NCBI GenBank assembly: GCA_015698045.1
Contig: BLAL01000211.1
Coordinates: 64,501-128,500, forward strand
Direction of reading: 5' to 3'
DNA: 64,000 bases
From: Rhizophagus clarus
Lineage: Eukaryota > Glomeromycota > Glomeromycetes > Glomerales > Glomeraceae
Under the pieces are notes generated by a model, which saw only the letters and a program-made list of their open reading frames with translations, made no database searches and was not told where the DNA came from. Below are positions 12,281-25,721 of the stretch, piece after piece (the stretch's first letter is position 1; the number at the start of each line of letters is the position of its first letter). Position numbers and translations under genes: made by a program.

Positions 12281-13980
12281 GATATACGGTAACTGATTTT
12301 TAACTATAATTGTTTTAAAGCATATAATAATGGTGATTAAACAATTTTTCTTGGGTCTATTCCTATCTTTTAGTTTTTAACTATTTGGAGTTTTTTAAAA
12401 TATAAATAAAGAGAAAAATTCCAAGCTGTAATTAATAATATTCCTATGAATATGACTATAAAACCACTATTTTTTAATGACATTTTAGGCAATTTTCTGA
12501 TAATAGTAGCTTATAAACTTTTAAAATTATGCAAGAATATGATAGTGTTCAAAAGCTTATCAGATATTTTGCAATCTGAAATGCTGTATTTAAAAAATAT
12601 CCAATAAGCAATAGTGGAATGATATAGAATTAATATTTCATTCTGTTATATTATTTAACTAAACCATCTTCTTTTTTAAATAGAAGAAATAAAAATCTTT
12701 TTCAGGATAAGAAAAATAATGCTTTTTAGATAATTATTGGATTAAACTGTACTTCTTTTGAATTACAAAGATTACTAAATCATGAATTAAAGAACAATGG
12801 CTATTTGGCAAATCTTGTATTTTTACATAAGTCTTAAAAACAGTCCAATAATTCAGATATAATTACAAATAATAGATCACATGAATCCAATTGACAGTAA
12901 ACTAATAATTAAAAAAAGATGGATTTTAAGCATCTATTAAAACAATTGATTAGTTTATATAGTTAACAAGCTAGCAATAGAAAGTTAACTATAGGAGATT
13001 AGATAATTCTAACCAATTTCTTGTTTTAAAGTACCATTTCTTTACAATTTTTCTTTTTCTTTTTCATTTTCTCTATATATACTAGATAGCAATTATTTGT
13101 AATTCTCATTGAATACAATAAAGTTTATATGCAGAATAATGGCTTTATTAAAAAAAAAATGTATATATAAATTAGTGAAATAAGTAATAAAAAATTTCAT
13201 TTTTCATAAAAAAATTTTTGTAATTTATGACTTCGACTAATTCTTGGCGACGATATATTATAGAACATGAAATAATCTACAGTAACTATCAGAAGCCCGC
13301 AAACATGCAGGTGGAAATAATTAAAGTGAACATTACGTTTCTGATTTTTCATTAACTGTTCTTTAGAATATTTACTCTTGGTATTTGATCATTTTGATGT
13401 CGTGATAGTTGGATAAAAAAATACCGTGCAGTTGCGCTGTTAGTAATTGTACATTAGTACTTATGGTGGACAATTTCAGACATAAAATTCGTTTTTTATT
13501 ATTCCAGAGACAGACGAATGTGACCAGAGATTTGGCATAGTGCCGACATTTAAATATTAGATATCTACACTGCGCTGAGTCTATGCTGATGTTTACATTG
13601 GAAATGATAGATTTCTTTGATAATGAGGATTCACCAAGAAAAATAATAGCCAAATTTTCTTTGCAATTTATATCAAGATAGTTAATATTCTTTCCCTAAT
13701 CTATTTTATACAATAATAACATTTCACTCGTAATGAAGCTTTTTTATCATATGTTTATGGATCCGTTCGCATGACAATAGATGCGGCACAACGTATAATT
13801 TATTTTCCCCTGTATTTGAATAAAAAAAATGTGCTAGTCACATTTCCGCATAGTGAACATTTTTATTTTCATGTTTATACCATTTTTTTATTAATAATTG
13901 CGGCTTCACTAATATACCAAGTAGCTTTAATAATGTGTGCTATGAGTTATACAGACCGCAACACCAAATTTATAACTAGT
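12281..13980. other. Intergenic DNA with unassigned small frames
   Basis: 12281-13370 shows nothing coding. A 93-codon minus frame (13653-13372) and a 70-codon plus frame (13771-13983) exist, but neither has a recognisable motif or supporting splice sites, and I do not call them genes. They may be decayed parts of the relic at 13990-14640. Confidence 0.35.
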
Positions 13981-13989
13981 TAATTTTTT

Positions 13990-14640
13990 AAGTATCTTTT
14001 ATTTTCTTGGAAGTTTCTCTAATGCACCCGATCCATTCCCCTTCACGTTAATCTTGATCTTCTCATTACATCATGATAGTCCTTAGGTATCTGGACCGAA
14101 TTTAACAAGCAGCCATTCTTCAAGCATATTTAAGAAAAAAAATTCTTGTTCATCATCATAATCAATGAGAACTACGGTTAATTTACCATTAACGATTCAG
14201 TTATTTTGCATCCAATATAAACTGGCACCAAATCCTTTTTACCATCTACAATACTTGAATAAGATTTGTTTATCCTTAACTTATCGCCTATTTTGATAAC
14301 ACTCGCAGAACACACTTTTTGAAGAGATCTATCTACTTTCTCATCTAAATATATTGTATTTAGAAGATATAGACTCTATTAGTTGGATAACTATCTTTCA
14401 TTTGGGGGATTCCTCCTTCTCTGTTGTAAATAATCTTTCATATCAGATGTACAAGCCGAGTAGTTACTCTTATCCCTACGCAAGATATATTTTACATAGA
14501 GCATATATAGAAATAGGTTTACTGATGGTCTTGACATGATCGTATCGGGCAATTGATGAAAATTTACAATAAATACCGAGTTGTTCGAAAATATGAACGT
14601 TTTTATTATCCTCATTTGAAAATGTAATGATCAGATGTAT
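13990..14640 (-). pseudogene. Decayed protein-coding relic, family unknown
   Basis: Minus-strand translation gives runs that look like real protein but change frame and contain stops: one run includes KIGDKLRINKSYSS and VPVYIGCKITES, the next frame continues NGKLTVVLIDYDDEQEF and MLEEWLLVKFGPD. A further run upstream includes KNVHIFEQLGIYC and KISIYALCKIYL-like sequence. At least two frame changes and several stops separate them. I do not recognise the family. It lies 3' of the gene at 14960-17561 on the same strand and could be a separate dead gene. Confidence 0.4.
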
Positions 14641-14959
14641 TCCACTTTTCACATATAGAGGTATTCGAGATTAACATATACTATCCATATTTTGCTTTTT
14701 TTAGTTATATATCACAGCACAGAAGGAATTAAAAGCTTAACAGTTAATAAAAGGATGAACTGAAATCGAAGTAATGTTTATTAGTTTTTAATGAAAAGTA
14801 TTTTACATGCTTTCATTCCCTTTTATTATAAAAATATAATAAAGATTATATAGTATTAACCGAAATTTGCTCATAACAGATAATACAAAAATATAGCGTG
14901 AAATGGTAACAGGTAATAAAACATTTTTGACACAAAAATTATACAATATACGAAAAAAT

Positions 14960-17561
14960 TCAAACAAAAGCAAACTCTTTGCTTGGTGATTGTCTTTTTG
15001 GTGAAGCTGTTGGCAAATCTATGCTTGACAGCCAAGTCGTCTTACGTGGACTTTTAAGAAGGTTGTGATAATACATTATCATCCGTAGCTATATTAAATT
15101 GTTATATAATGAGAACTACGAATTTTTCTCATAGATTAAAGTAAAAATAATCTACCTTAAACTTCTTCATTACCTCAACAACATTTCCAATTTCTGAGAA
15201 GCATACACTTGAATTCGGTAAAATAAATGCATCATATTCGTTAACAACGTACATATTATTGATCAAATGCATACTCAGAAAATGAAATTCGCATCCTATT
15301 CACATTGATTGAGTTAGACAATGGTTCTCGATATAAATAATCATAAGGACTTATATAAACATTTACCATAAACTAAAATTGAAAACGATTGTAAATTTGA
15401 GGTGTCCTTGCTATATGCATGTTGATATCGAAGTGAAATCATCATGGCTATAATTAATAGAGAATCCAAATTAGTTAAATATCGTATTAAACTTTTGAAC
15501 AAATTATATCATACCTTTTAATAATTTTATTAAATCTTCATTTTTGAAGCTGTTATCGTTAATTAACGCGTTACCAACTACTTCAAAGAATCCAACTTCA
15601 ACTTTAGAACCATGTACATTCATATACATAATACCATCGTGTTTGTCTCCTAATTGTTCACGTTCATTGTCCGTCTTTGAGAAGTTTCGTTGGCGTTTTC
15701 GCGTTCTATTTTCGATTTCGCCACTAGTTCATCACAAATAAAGAATTCAGTTTCATAACTGGAAATGAAAATTTTCATCAGAAACTTACGTATCAACCCA
15801 AATTGCTTCTTCTACATCGTAAAATATTGTGGATAAAAGATGGTTAACTAACTCATCTCTGTAACGGAATTCACTTGCAGTTTTGTCTTTCAAAACACTG
15901 CGATTACGGAGGAATTGGAGAGTCCTGATATGAGGGGAAAAAACCCAATAAAGTGTTAATGGCACGATATTCATGTTAAACCATCACAAAACCTACATTC
16001 GTTTATATAAGTCTTGGCACCAAAACAATTCGTAATTGCTTCGGTGCTGGTATTTGTTAGATGGTTGCGTTATAAAAGCCGTATAAAGTTCATCCAAGTC
16101 AATAAAAAATGTATTTTTGTCCATCTTTTCATCAAGAATCTTGAGGTAATCATCGACTTGTTTTTTCAATGCACATTTTTTCCAAGATTCTTCAATTGTC
16201 TCTTGTCACACTGATTTTTCAGCCTTATTGTCATTATAGTATGTCAGATACGTTTGTCAATGTAATGCTCATAACTCTCAAATATAAATATAAAATAAAC
16301 TTTCAGTACCTCTATCCACTCATCCTTTAACCTTTGAATCTGTTCGGTTGATAATAACGTGAAGAGCTTTTTTGTATATGAAAATTCAATGTCGAAGAGG
16401 CAGATGATATTATATCGCTCCAAATGTGATTTTGTTTCGAAATTTGCCAAAATCTGATCAAACTCATTCTTAGTTCTAGTAAGTATACAAAACATTAATG
16501 ATATAGTAGAAACTAAGCTTACCTCGACTTTTGGAGTATTGAATATGTTTAGTGAAACCTGATCTTCATCTTCTGAAGCGTCAAACGCCTCCTCATCCGT
16601 CCATTCGTTAGATCCTATAATAGGATTAAAAAAGTTTAATGATTCTGTATGTTTTCGCTAACTTAAATAATAAACATACTTTGTTGTCTCCGTTTATATT
16701 TGGTAGATTGTTTTACTTTTTTTACTTCTTTGAGTAGTACACTAACAGGTCTTTTTTCGGAAGGTGACTGAAAAAATGAATTCAAATAAAGAATGGCATA
16801 TCAAATAAACATTTTTTGAACTATAGACGTTGTGTTCCTGTATTGTAATCAACATGATAATCATAAATAGCTTTCCATTTCTCTGTTCTCTTTAAAAATA
16901 CTCGTGACCTGGAACGAAAAGAAGTGGGCTTACATTCATTCTTTTCGACATTCTGTTCTCATTGTAATCCACCGTGTTTCTTTCCCTTAAAGAATACGTT
17001 CTACCACCCGTGGTTCTTTTGGTTTCCTGTAATATGAATTATGAGCATTGTGAGTAAAGATCCTTTATCATAAGGAAAGTACATAGCTGAATCTTCCTCC
17101 AGATTCAGCAGACCCTAATCAAGGAATCTCATAGTAAGATGTGCACGCCGCAGCGATGAGACCCGGTACTCATGTCTGGGCGCTCTTCTTCCCCATACCG
17201 CAGAACAGGGTGTAGCACGCTCACTATGCTCGTTAATACTCTCACGTGTAAAAATACTAACCAATTTGCGTCTTAACGCCAGGGCTTTTTCTCTTTCTCT
17301 TCCTGGTTTTAGGTTATTTATTAAGACCTCTAATTCAGCAACATAAGTGCTATGCGACCGTTGTACTGTTCCTTCTTCCAGGTATTTTTTGGAATAAAAC
17401 CGGTCCCACTCCTCGCCTCCCCATTTCATATAAGGTTGTTCCCAAAATTCTAAAAAGGGGCACAACATTAAATATAATACTTTGGTATATAAATAAGTAC
17501 GTGCGAATAAACTCTTACCACGGTGAATTTTCGAAAAAATATCTTTAGTTATTGACGACAT
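14960..17561 (-). CDS. Multi-exon gene of unknown function, possibly damaged
   Basis: Minus-strand exons can be followed from ATG 17561: exon 1 17561-17519 joins 17449 (69-nt intron), then exons near 17026-16934, 16630-16524, 16480-16310, 16190-16020, 15930-15790, 15760-15520, 15450-15370, 15290-15150 and a last exon ending at TGA 14962-14960. Several introns have strong donors (GTATGT, GTAAGC, GTAAGT) and phase-consistent joins, for example between EDEDQVSLNIFNTPKVE and NEFDQILANFE. The C-terminal half reads VEVGFFEVVGNA, then AMMISLRYQHAY and HLINNMYVVNEYDAF, a beta-rich core; the tail is basic (SPRKTTW, SPKRQSP). One frame change near 15700 and an unresolved join between 17115 and 17026 remain, so it is either a pseudogene or has splicing I cannot resolve. 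The E/V-rich core resembles uncharacterised expanded fungal families; no function is assigned. Confidence 0.5.
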
Positions 17562-20517
17562 AAAAAGAAAATTTAGTAAAATTTAAGGTTAAAAAAGACT
17601 TATATGACGATTAAAAAAAAAAAGTTACCTTGGCAAAGTATATAACGTCTGTAAAAACGCGTCTGAGGTTTAATTGTTAACTGAGTTTTAATATTTACTC
17701 GGTTTTACAGTTTTTACAAATAGATGGTTTGCTGTTATACTGAGCAAATATATATTTAATCACATGAGCTACTTCATTGATCTAAGATTTCAAAAAAAAA
17801 AAACGAGTTTTTGGTTAAGGGAAATTCTATTGTATATTTGTGTTACATTGGCAAGAGATGCAACGTAACATAATTTTTGTATTACACATTTACACGGGAA
17901 AAATATATCTGTTGCCAATACGAAAATTATACATTGATGTTCTCTTTAGTTATGAAATAAAGGCAACGTTGTAAGATCGTTTTTTGCCAACATTCTTAAG
18001 ACGTACTTCGTGTTTTTTATTTATAGATTATTAATTGTAATATCCGTGGCCGATGAGATGCGACTAACAACTCACTTTGTCCACTACAAATTAATATGAA
18101 TGAGCTATACTCGATAAAAAAGTAATCACTTTGTTGTGTGAATCAGGACCCTGCGGACAGATAGAGTATATACTGTATATCTATTATTTTTTTAGTTAAT
18201 ATCTATTGATCATAAAATGATGTTCTTGTTAATAGCAAATCAATCATATGAAATGAAAACATCCATGAATATATAAAGAGCGTATGATGATTCATTATTT
18301 GAAGAAAATTGTTAAGAAGAAATTCATTAATCATGTGTAGAAAATTGGGAATCCTGAGGGAGTAACTTGTATGTGGAGCCTAGTAAATTATATCTGTATC
18401 CTTTTAATTTTTTTTTTGTACTCGTTTTTTTCACGATTAATTAATATAATATACAACAATAGTGCATGGGCAATAGAGGGCATCCCTCTGGGATGTTAAG
18501 AGTGTGGTTAAGAAGCATGGCAAGACAATTATAGTACTAGTGCTTTGATCCGGATGAAACACCATCATCTGGATTCTGGATTACACAATAAAATTTTATA
18601 ATAATATGCTGTATAGAATCCGGACATTTCTAATATAACTCACATTTAAGTTTTAAGTTTTGGCAAATTAACCAAATTCGGCTTAAACTCATATTTTAAG
18701 TTTTAGCAAATTAAGCCTAATGTAACAAACACTCGAGTTTTCGCAAATTAAATTAATTTTAGATGTGATAATTAGATTTTGAGCAAATTATATCAATTTT
18801 CAAAGGAGCAAAAAGTGCTTAAATTATTATGAGTTCTATATGTAATGTCCTATAAAAATTAATAAACCAAGACAATAAAATACACAGTAAAAACATAAAA
18901 TTAGGCTTGGGCAAGTTAGTAATTTAAAATTTAAGGTTACAGAGAATACAGAGGTTTGACAAGTTAATGCGTAACGTTTCATTAATCATAAAACAGTTTT
19001 GTTAGATGATGAAGAACCAATCAGATCCTTGTCTCTAATGATATGGTCAGGCAGATAATTTAACCTTTTGACGTAACCTGTCACAGATTTTAGATGCGCC
19101 AGACAAATGGATATCGCCACATGACCTTAATTAATCATCACCATATAATATAGTCCTTCCGGTCAAGAAAATCTTACACCACCTCTTTATGAACACCTCT
19201 GGTAATAATCATAATTTGCACACAATATATATGTAACGTGCCTTTTTTCATCCTAATTTTTCTCAATCGAATGACAAATTCTCATCGATAAATATAGTGA
19301 TTACTAAACCATGCTACAGATATATTTACTCACCCTCAAATTGTGTAAATTTTTAAATAAATGCTTCTTTATTATATATTAATGTCTTTGCGTGTATTTC
19401 ATTGGGAATATTATTAAGTAAATAAGTTTTGTTTTACCAGCTCCTCTCGTAGTCTTGCTGCATCAATTATTGATAAAATAAGTTTTTTTGATAATAATAA
19501 TACTCAAAATCAATAATTTTCTTTATTATTATCATTGTTTTCGAATTGGTCGATCATATGATTTATCGATCAATTTTTTAAAAAAAAAAAATTACTGAAA
19601 ACACAGAAAACACCAAAAAGACAACCAAAAAATTATATCTCCTTTTTCAAATTAGTGCGATCCCTGTATGTCACCCTTAAGGAAATCAGTTTTCGCAAAT
19701 GTGGAAACCCGGGATTTCCTGGATAACTTTGCTAGGGTCAGGGTTAGAACACCACGCTCCAAAGTTGAAGATGCGGTTAATAAATAATCATTTCGCTGTG
19801 GGATTTAGTGACTGCATAAAATCATTATAAATTGACGTCTGACTTTTGATGGTATTATGAAAAAAGCGACCAAATCAGTTAAACAACGTGAGATAGCTCG
19901 GTGGATGATCAGGTATAAATCGTTGACGAGAGGTTTGAAAGGAGTTAATCCATTTAATCTTGCGCCCACATCAAAATTATTTGAAACATAGTTTCTAGAT
20001 TGTTGTTGGAGTTCTTTGAACGTTTCTTTGCGCCTGGCTGGCGCACTTGCACACGATAAACCGGAGAAAAGTCCTAAATGTTTATTGGAATCAGGATTAG
20101 CATATATGCAGCACATATGGTAACATGTTGAGGAAGCTAGTCCTGGAAATTTCTATGAAGGATATCAGCCGTAGATAATAAACGCGTGAAATGCCTTGAT
20201 ATTAAAGCCACAAGTGAAATGTGCATACAGTCGCTTCAGTGTTAAAATTAATCCAGCTTTGAGTTAATGACCAATCAATAGGTTGTGTCGATTAGCGAGA
20301 GAAGTCGCTTGTTGAAGGGAATTTGTAAAAGTTTTTATATGTTTATTCTTTATTACTTAACGACTTCGAATTTCGATAATCGGTAGTATCACGAGATCGA
20401 AATCACTATTGTCAGTGTTGTGATTTGATGACGATCACTTGACCGCATAGTAATAAATCATGAGTTTCTGCAAAGTACGTGGGTGATTTCTTTCACGAAG
20501 TACTATTTTAACATAAA
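17562..20517. other. Intergenic region, about 3 kb
   Basis: No supported gene. Four copies of a GTTTT(A/G)GCAAATTAA-like word occur at about 18650-18770. A 103-codon minus frame at 20116-19805 (Arg/Lys-rich, KETFKELQQQSRNY) lacks any recognised motif; it would be divergent from the aminotransferase and could be real, but I cannot support it. The last 400 bp must hold the aminotransferase promoter. Confidence 0.4.
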
Positions 20518-22085
20518 ATGCTTTCTTCCGCTTCGAAACGAATTTGTTTATCGATACGCAGTCGAACTTTATTACCACGCACTGTGACAACTTATCCTGC
20601 TATCTTCCAACAGGCGTTATTCCAGTCTACGTTAACCAATAATGCAAAGCAGCTTGCGGACATTGACGTAAGTCCTTAGTTTGCATGCGGCGTTGTTGGT
20701 TTGTTTCTTATTCACTGTTGAAATGTGTTACAACAAATTTTTGTAACGTAATTAAACAAAATATGCACAATGTATTTGTTTTTTTTTTTTTTTGAAAAAT
20801 AAATAAGTAAAAAGTAACTTATCCCTGTTATAAATAGCATGGTAAAATTCAAATTCAACGTTCTGAAAACTTAAAATCTCTTATTCCTGCTAAGGACCTC
20901 GTGTTTGGGAGAACGTTTACAGATCATATGTTAGAAATTGAATGGAATGCAGATCAAGGATGGTCTGATCCAATCATTAAACCTTATGGGAAAATTTCCT
21001 TAGAACCCAGTGCAATGGTGTTCCATTATTCTTTTGAATGCTTTGAAGGTTTAAAAGCTTACAAGGACAAGGATGGTAACATAAGATTATTCAGGCCAGA
21101 TATGAATATGAAGAGATTCAAAAAGTCAGCTGCAAGACTTACATTACCTGTGAGTTTGTATAATGAATATTTTATATTCTTCATATTTTCTTATTATCTC
21201 TTTCACTTTTTATTACTTAGGATTTTAATGGAGAAGAATTATTAGAATGCTTAAAAAAGCTTATTCGTCTTGATGAACGTTGGATTCCTGCTGAAAGAGG
21301 TTATTCACTATACATTCGTCCATCTCTTATTGGAACTCAAGAATCATTAGGGGTTGGAGTAACTACTCGTGCTCTTCTTTTTATCATTTGTTCCCCTGTA
21401 GGCCCATATTATAAGACAGGGTTTGATGCTGTTCGATTATTAGCTACAACTGATAAAGTTAGAGCCTGGCCTGGTGGTACTGGAGATGCAAAGATTGGAG
21501 GGAATTATGCACCTTGTGTCCTAACACAAATCGAAGCTGCTAAAAGAGGATATCATCAAAATTTGTGGCTATTTGGCACTGATGATGAAATTACTGAGGT
21601 TGGCACAATGAATTGTTTTGTTCTTTTAAAAAATGAACAGAATGGTAAAGTATAATTTTTGTTTCTTATGTTATTGATTATCTAGTTTTTAATATAGATG
21701 TATTTCATTATGAAATTTAAATATAGAAATTGAACTTGTTACGCCTCCGTTAAATGGAACCATACTTGCAGGAGTGACTCGTGATTCTATACTGAGTCTT
21801 GCACGTTCCTGGAATGAATTTAAAGTTTCTGAGCGTAAAATAACAATGCCTGAAGTTGTAAAAGCCCAAGAAGAAGGTCGTTTATTAGAAATGTTTGGTG
21901 CAGGAACTGCATGTATAGTAAGTCCTATTAAAGAGATTCATTATCATGGACGTGATTTAAGTATCCCATTAGATCCAAAAAATCCTTCTAGCAATACAGG
22001 ACCTGTTACTAAAAGATTTGCTGATGTAATTGTAGGAATACAATATGGAGAAATTCCACACAAGTGGTCTGTGATCATACCTTAA
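20518..22085 (+). CDS. BAT1: Branched-chain amino acid aminotransferase, mitochondrial type
   Basis: Four exons: 20518-20667, 20838-21149, 21221-21644 and 21727-22085, all in phase, giving 414 residues. The N-terminus (MLSSASKRICLSIRSRTLL) has five basic and no acidic residues, as expected of a mitochondrial presequence; the fold starts near residue 60 (LVFGRTFTDHM). Diagnostic fold-type IV features are present: FHYSFECFEGLKAY, the pyridoxal-phosphate lysine K245 in DAKIGGNYAP, EVGTMNCFV and the C-terminal phosphate-binding stretch GAGTACIVSPI. The enzyme moves the amino group between leucine, isoleucine or valine and 2-oxoglutarate, the last step of synthesis and first of breakdown. Length is normal for the family. 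No lesion seen. Confidence 0.95.
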
Positions 22086-23060
22086 AAAATATTAGCTTAA
22101 TAGTTTTCTTAAAAAGATATAACATCTTGTATAATTTATTAATATTTGGTGCTCTAGTATATATTAATTTTAATAATAATTATTAAATTCATTAATTTGT
22201 GATTCATATAAAAAGTAGAAGTTTTAATTATTAAAAACAGGGAGTTACAGTCATACCTTTTTATACTTTTGGTGTGTGATATAACTGTATAAAAATCCTA
22301 GCCTATTTACAGTCAGACTTTCATATAATCTTCAAGTTGGTTATACCCTTAACTGGTGATTGTATAGAGGTATGATTATATATATAGTATATAATTTTTT
22401 TTATCAAAAATCAGAAATAAATATTATTAAAATTATTTTGGTTTTGGCTTGAATTATAAGTTATAAAATTATAAATCACATGAATTGCATATTTTTAGAT
22501 GATAACCATTTTGTAAAAAACAATTTTGAAAATTTCTTATAATCTACATTTTAAAAAAGGAAATTTGTTTATAATTCTAGCTGAAATTTTGATTTAACTG
22601 AAATTATAGTGATTATAGAAAGGTTTAATTACTAGTAAAAATAATATATATGTTGCAGATCATATGATGATAGTAATTATAATTGAATTGTAATTATAAA
22701 GTGGTAAATTAACTAAATAAAATTCAGTTTCATGTAAAGGTGTGACTATATAGAATATAATTGTATGGAAGTTTAACTATATATGAAATTGTGATTATAT
22801 AGAAGTTTTTAATTTTTTTATATTGCAAAAAAAAAAAATCATAAAATTTATAAAAGGTATAGTCTTTCCATATTTACATATTAAAAAACCTGTGATATTT
22901 TTCTGTATTTTTACTTTCAAAATATTTTGTTATATATTTTTCATTTTTTATTTAAAATTAGATTAATTTAGCCAAAACTAGATTAAACTGAAATTAAACT
23001 AATTTATATTTATTTTTACTATTTATAATTTTATTAAATTTAGTAATATATATTATATAT
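22086..23060. other. AT-rich intergenic DNA, possible decayed TIR element
   Basis: A left-end-like ACAGTCATACCTTTTTATAC at 22249 and an inverse-like AAAAGGTATAGTCT near 22853 could bound a 0.6-kb MITE, but the match is short and there is no clear target duplication. No gene. Confidence 0.3.
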
Positions 23061-23300
23061 GGGTTTAATCATTTTTCACACCTGCGATGTATCACACCCT
23101 TTTTTGTCATCCATGTCACATCCCTTTTTTTTCATTTTTTATATGTATTCTGGAGACTTAAAATTTTTTCAGTTGTAAAAAATTTATTTTTTATGCTCCT
23201 AGTTAAATGTTACATGTTTAATTTTGCTCAGCATTACCATAATTTTGCTCAAAGTGTTCAGAATATGATGTATCGCAAGTATAAAAAAAAATAAAACCCA
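23061..23300. mobile_element. 240-bp MITE-like inverted repeat element
   Basis: The left end GGGTTTAATCATTTTT, then ACCTGCGATGTATCA, is mirrored on the right by TGATGTATCGCAAGTAT ending AAAACCCA, so about 35 bp of imperfect terminal inverted repeat. Flanks are ATATAT-rich, so a target duplication cannot be read. No coding capacity. Confidence 0.55.
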
Positions 23301-24223
23301 TTATATATTTATAATTTTTATTTTTTTTTATTATAGCCTATACTTTATATATATATTGTATATATTTAAATAAGAAATAATAAGAAGAGAATCAGAAATA
23401 ACATAATTTTTTGAAGGGTAAAGGGAGAATCAGATTAAGATGATCTATCATTTTTAGTAACTAATAATATATATTGAATTTTCTAAAATAGGTAATAATA
23501 AGAAAAAGGAAGCCAAAATCTTAAAAATCAAATGATGTAATTTCTGATCCTTTCCTAAAATAATTAATTAATTAATTAGCAATTCACTTAAAATTAGCAC
23601 TCTATTACTATTAATTAAATTTAAAACAAAAATTAAAAGTGTTATTTAAATTATCTTGTGATTTATTGATTAAATTTTGATAAAGTATTAAGTTATTTAG
23701 TAATTTTTGATATTTTCTTTAAAATAAAAAAAAATTAGTTTGATACATTACAAAAAAATCAGAAATCCTATTTTTTGGGTATGCATCAGATAAATATGAT
23801 ATTTTCTGAAAAATGGTTTTTTGCATTTATCTCATGGTGTATTAGTCTAATTTCAAAGTTCTTTTTTTTATTTTAAAAAGAATGCGAAAAGTTACAAATA
23901 ATATAAAAGTCATTAAAATCCAATTACTAAATTACAAAATAATGTAAAATAAATATTTAATTTTTTCCTCAAATTTTATTATAAAATGATTAATAAAAAA
24001 TATTATTCTTAGGTAAATTGGTAATTAATTAAAATTTAAAATAAAATATTAGTATAATTGTAAAAAGATAAATAATTTAAGTTAAATTTTAAATCAGAAT
24101 TTAAAATTATAATTAATAAAATTACTTTTTTTTACAGTATATTTATAAATTTATTAAAATTTTATGTAAATTTTATAAAAAGTGTAATTAATTAATTCTA
24201 ATATAATTAATCTATAAATTATA
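23301..24223. other. AT-rich intergenic DNA
   Basis: Nearly pure A/T sequence between the 240-bp MITE and the Tc1-like element. No gene, repeat boundary or RNA gene seen. Confidence 0.45.
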
Positions 24224-24543
24224 CAGTAACTTCTATAATTATTGTACTACTTCATTTAAAATTTTTAAATTGTCGTATCTTATAATCTAATAATGATATA
24301 AACAAAAAATTTAAATAGTTCTATAATTTACGATCTCATTTTTACTATATTTAAATTTTGTTATTAATTTATTTTTAGTTTTTTAGAAAATATCATGTTA
24401 AGTCATTTTTTTGTGATACAATAATTTTGGCGTTTTAATGAAATAATAAATAAATGATGTTTGTATGACATACCTAACACATATAAATAAACTAAACTTG
24501 TAGATCATTTTGCATCACTTTCTCATAATTTTTTAGCTTTATT

Positions 24544-25721
24544 ATGAAGGTGATTCTACTTACTCAAAGAGAACGTATCTTTACACTTCTTCAAGAGGGA
24601 TATTCAAGCTGAAAAGTTTCTTTTCATGAAAAAGTTAGCCATATTTTTGTATTAAGAATAAAAAAAAAATAACAGGTCATCTTGATGTCATTCCAAGGCC
24701 AGGTCATCCAAAATTCTTACAGAACGTCATGAAAGAAATATTGCTAGACTTATCAAAGCAGGTGAATGATCAAATGCTATTCAAGTACAAAAAAAGTTAA
24801 TTTCTGAAGAAAATATTATTATTTTACCAAATACAGTTCAACGCTCATTAAAAAGACAAGGTCTTGTATCAAGAGTTAAAAAAAGAAAACCATTGCTCTT
24901 AAAACGACATAAAATTGCTTGACAAAAGTTTGCTCAAAAGTACTGTAATTGGACTAAAGAAGATTGGTGAAAGGTAGTATAGTCTGATTAAAGTAAATTT
25001 ATGATTTTTGGTTCAAATGGAAGAGAGTAATGCTGGAGAGATCCAAATTTACCTTTAAAGCCGCAACATGTTAAGCCAACTGTAAAGTTTGGTGGGAGTT
25101 CTGTTATGATATGGGTTGTATAGGTGCATTTGGTGTAAGAAGATATTGCAAAATTGACAGAAGGATGGATGGAGACCTATATTGAGAAATTTTGGAAGAA
25201 GAGCTCTTAAGGACCCTTAGCGAATGTAATTTAAGTATAGATAATGTCATTTTCCAACAGGATAATGACCCAAAACATACAGCAAATAAGACATATGGGT
25301 TCTTTGCTAGGAAAATGACCTTCTGAGAAATTTTTTAACTAAATTTTATTATTAAGCTCATTTTGATCTATTAGCTTTGAAAAATAAAGAACTATAAAAA
25401 TCTCAATTTTTGGTAAAAAGTTCTCAGAAGGTCATTTTCCTAGCAAAGAATCCATATGAGTGGTTTGATGACAATAATGTTGAAATTTTGGATTGGCCTG
25501 CCCAATCATCAGATTTAAATCCTATAGAACATTTATGGAATGAAGTTGACTGTCATTTGCGGTAACTTCCTAGTAATATTACTAGTAAGAATGATCTATG
25601 GGATAAAATACAACTAGTATGGAATCAAATTAATATTGACTTCTGTTTGAAACTGATTGACACAATGTCACAAAGAATTAAAGATGTACTTAAAGCTAGT
25701 GAAAGATATACAAAATGGTAG
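24544..25721 (+). pseudogene. Tc1-type DDE transposase, decayed
   Basis: Reading through stops and shifts gives the classic order: an N-terminal helix-turn-helix region (LTQRERIFTLLQEGYS), a linker ending in GRPSK-like DVIPRPGHPKFL, then the catalytic domain with IFQQDNDPKHTA (second Asp) and DWPAQSSDLNPIEHLWN (third acidic position is Asp-type in this reading). Many lesions are visible: stops replacing Trp (TGA or TAG) at least five times, a frameshift near 25120, and a 157-bp MITE at 25297 that separates the DPKHTA block from the final DDE block. The product cannot be made. The family is certain from motif order; activity is excluded. Confidence 0.92.
25297..25453. mobile_element. 157-bp MITE nested in the Tc1 transposase
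   Basis: About 33-bp terminal inverted repeats, GGGTTCTTTGCTAGGAAAAT on the left and the inverse of GGATTCTTTGCTAGGAAAAT on the right, differing at one base. ATAT flanks each side (25293-25296 and 25454-25457), and removing the element plus one ATAT restores the coding order ANKTYEWFDD. No coding capacity. Confidence 0.9.

Noticed and set aside
19805-20116. 103-codon minus frame upstream of the aminotransferase
   Set aside because: No motif, no supporting splice structure and unusual Arg/Ser composition; kept only as a note in the intergenic entry.
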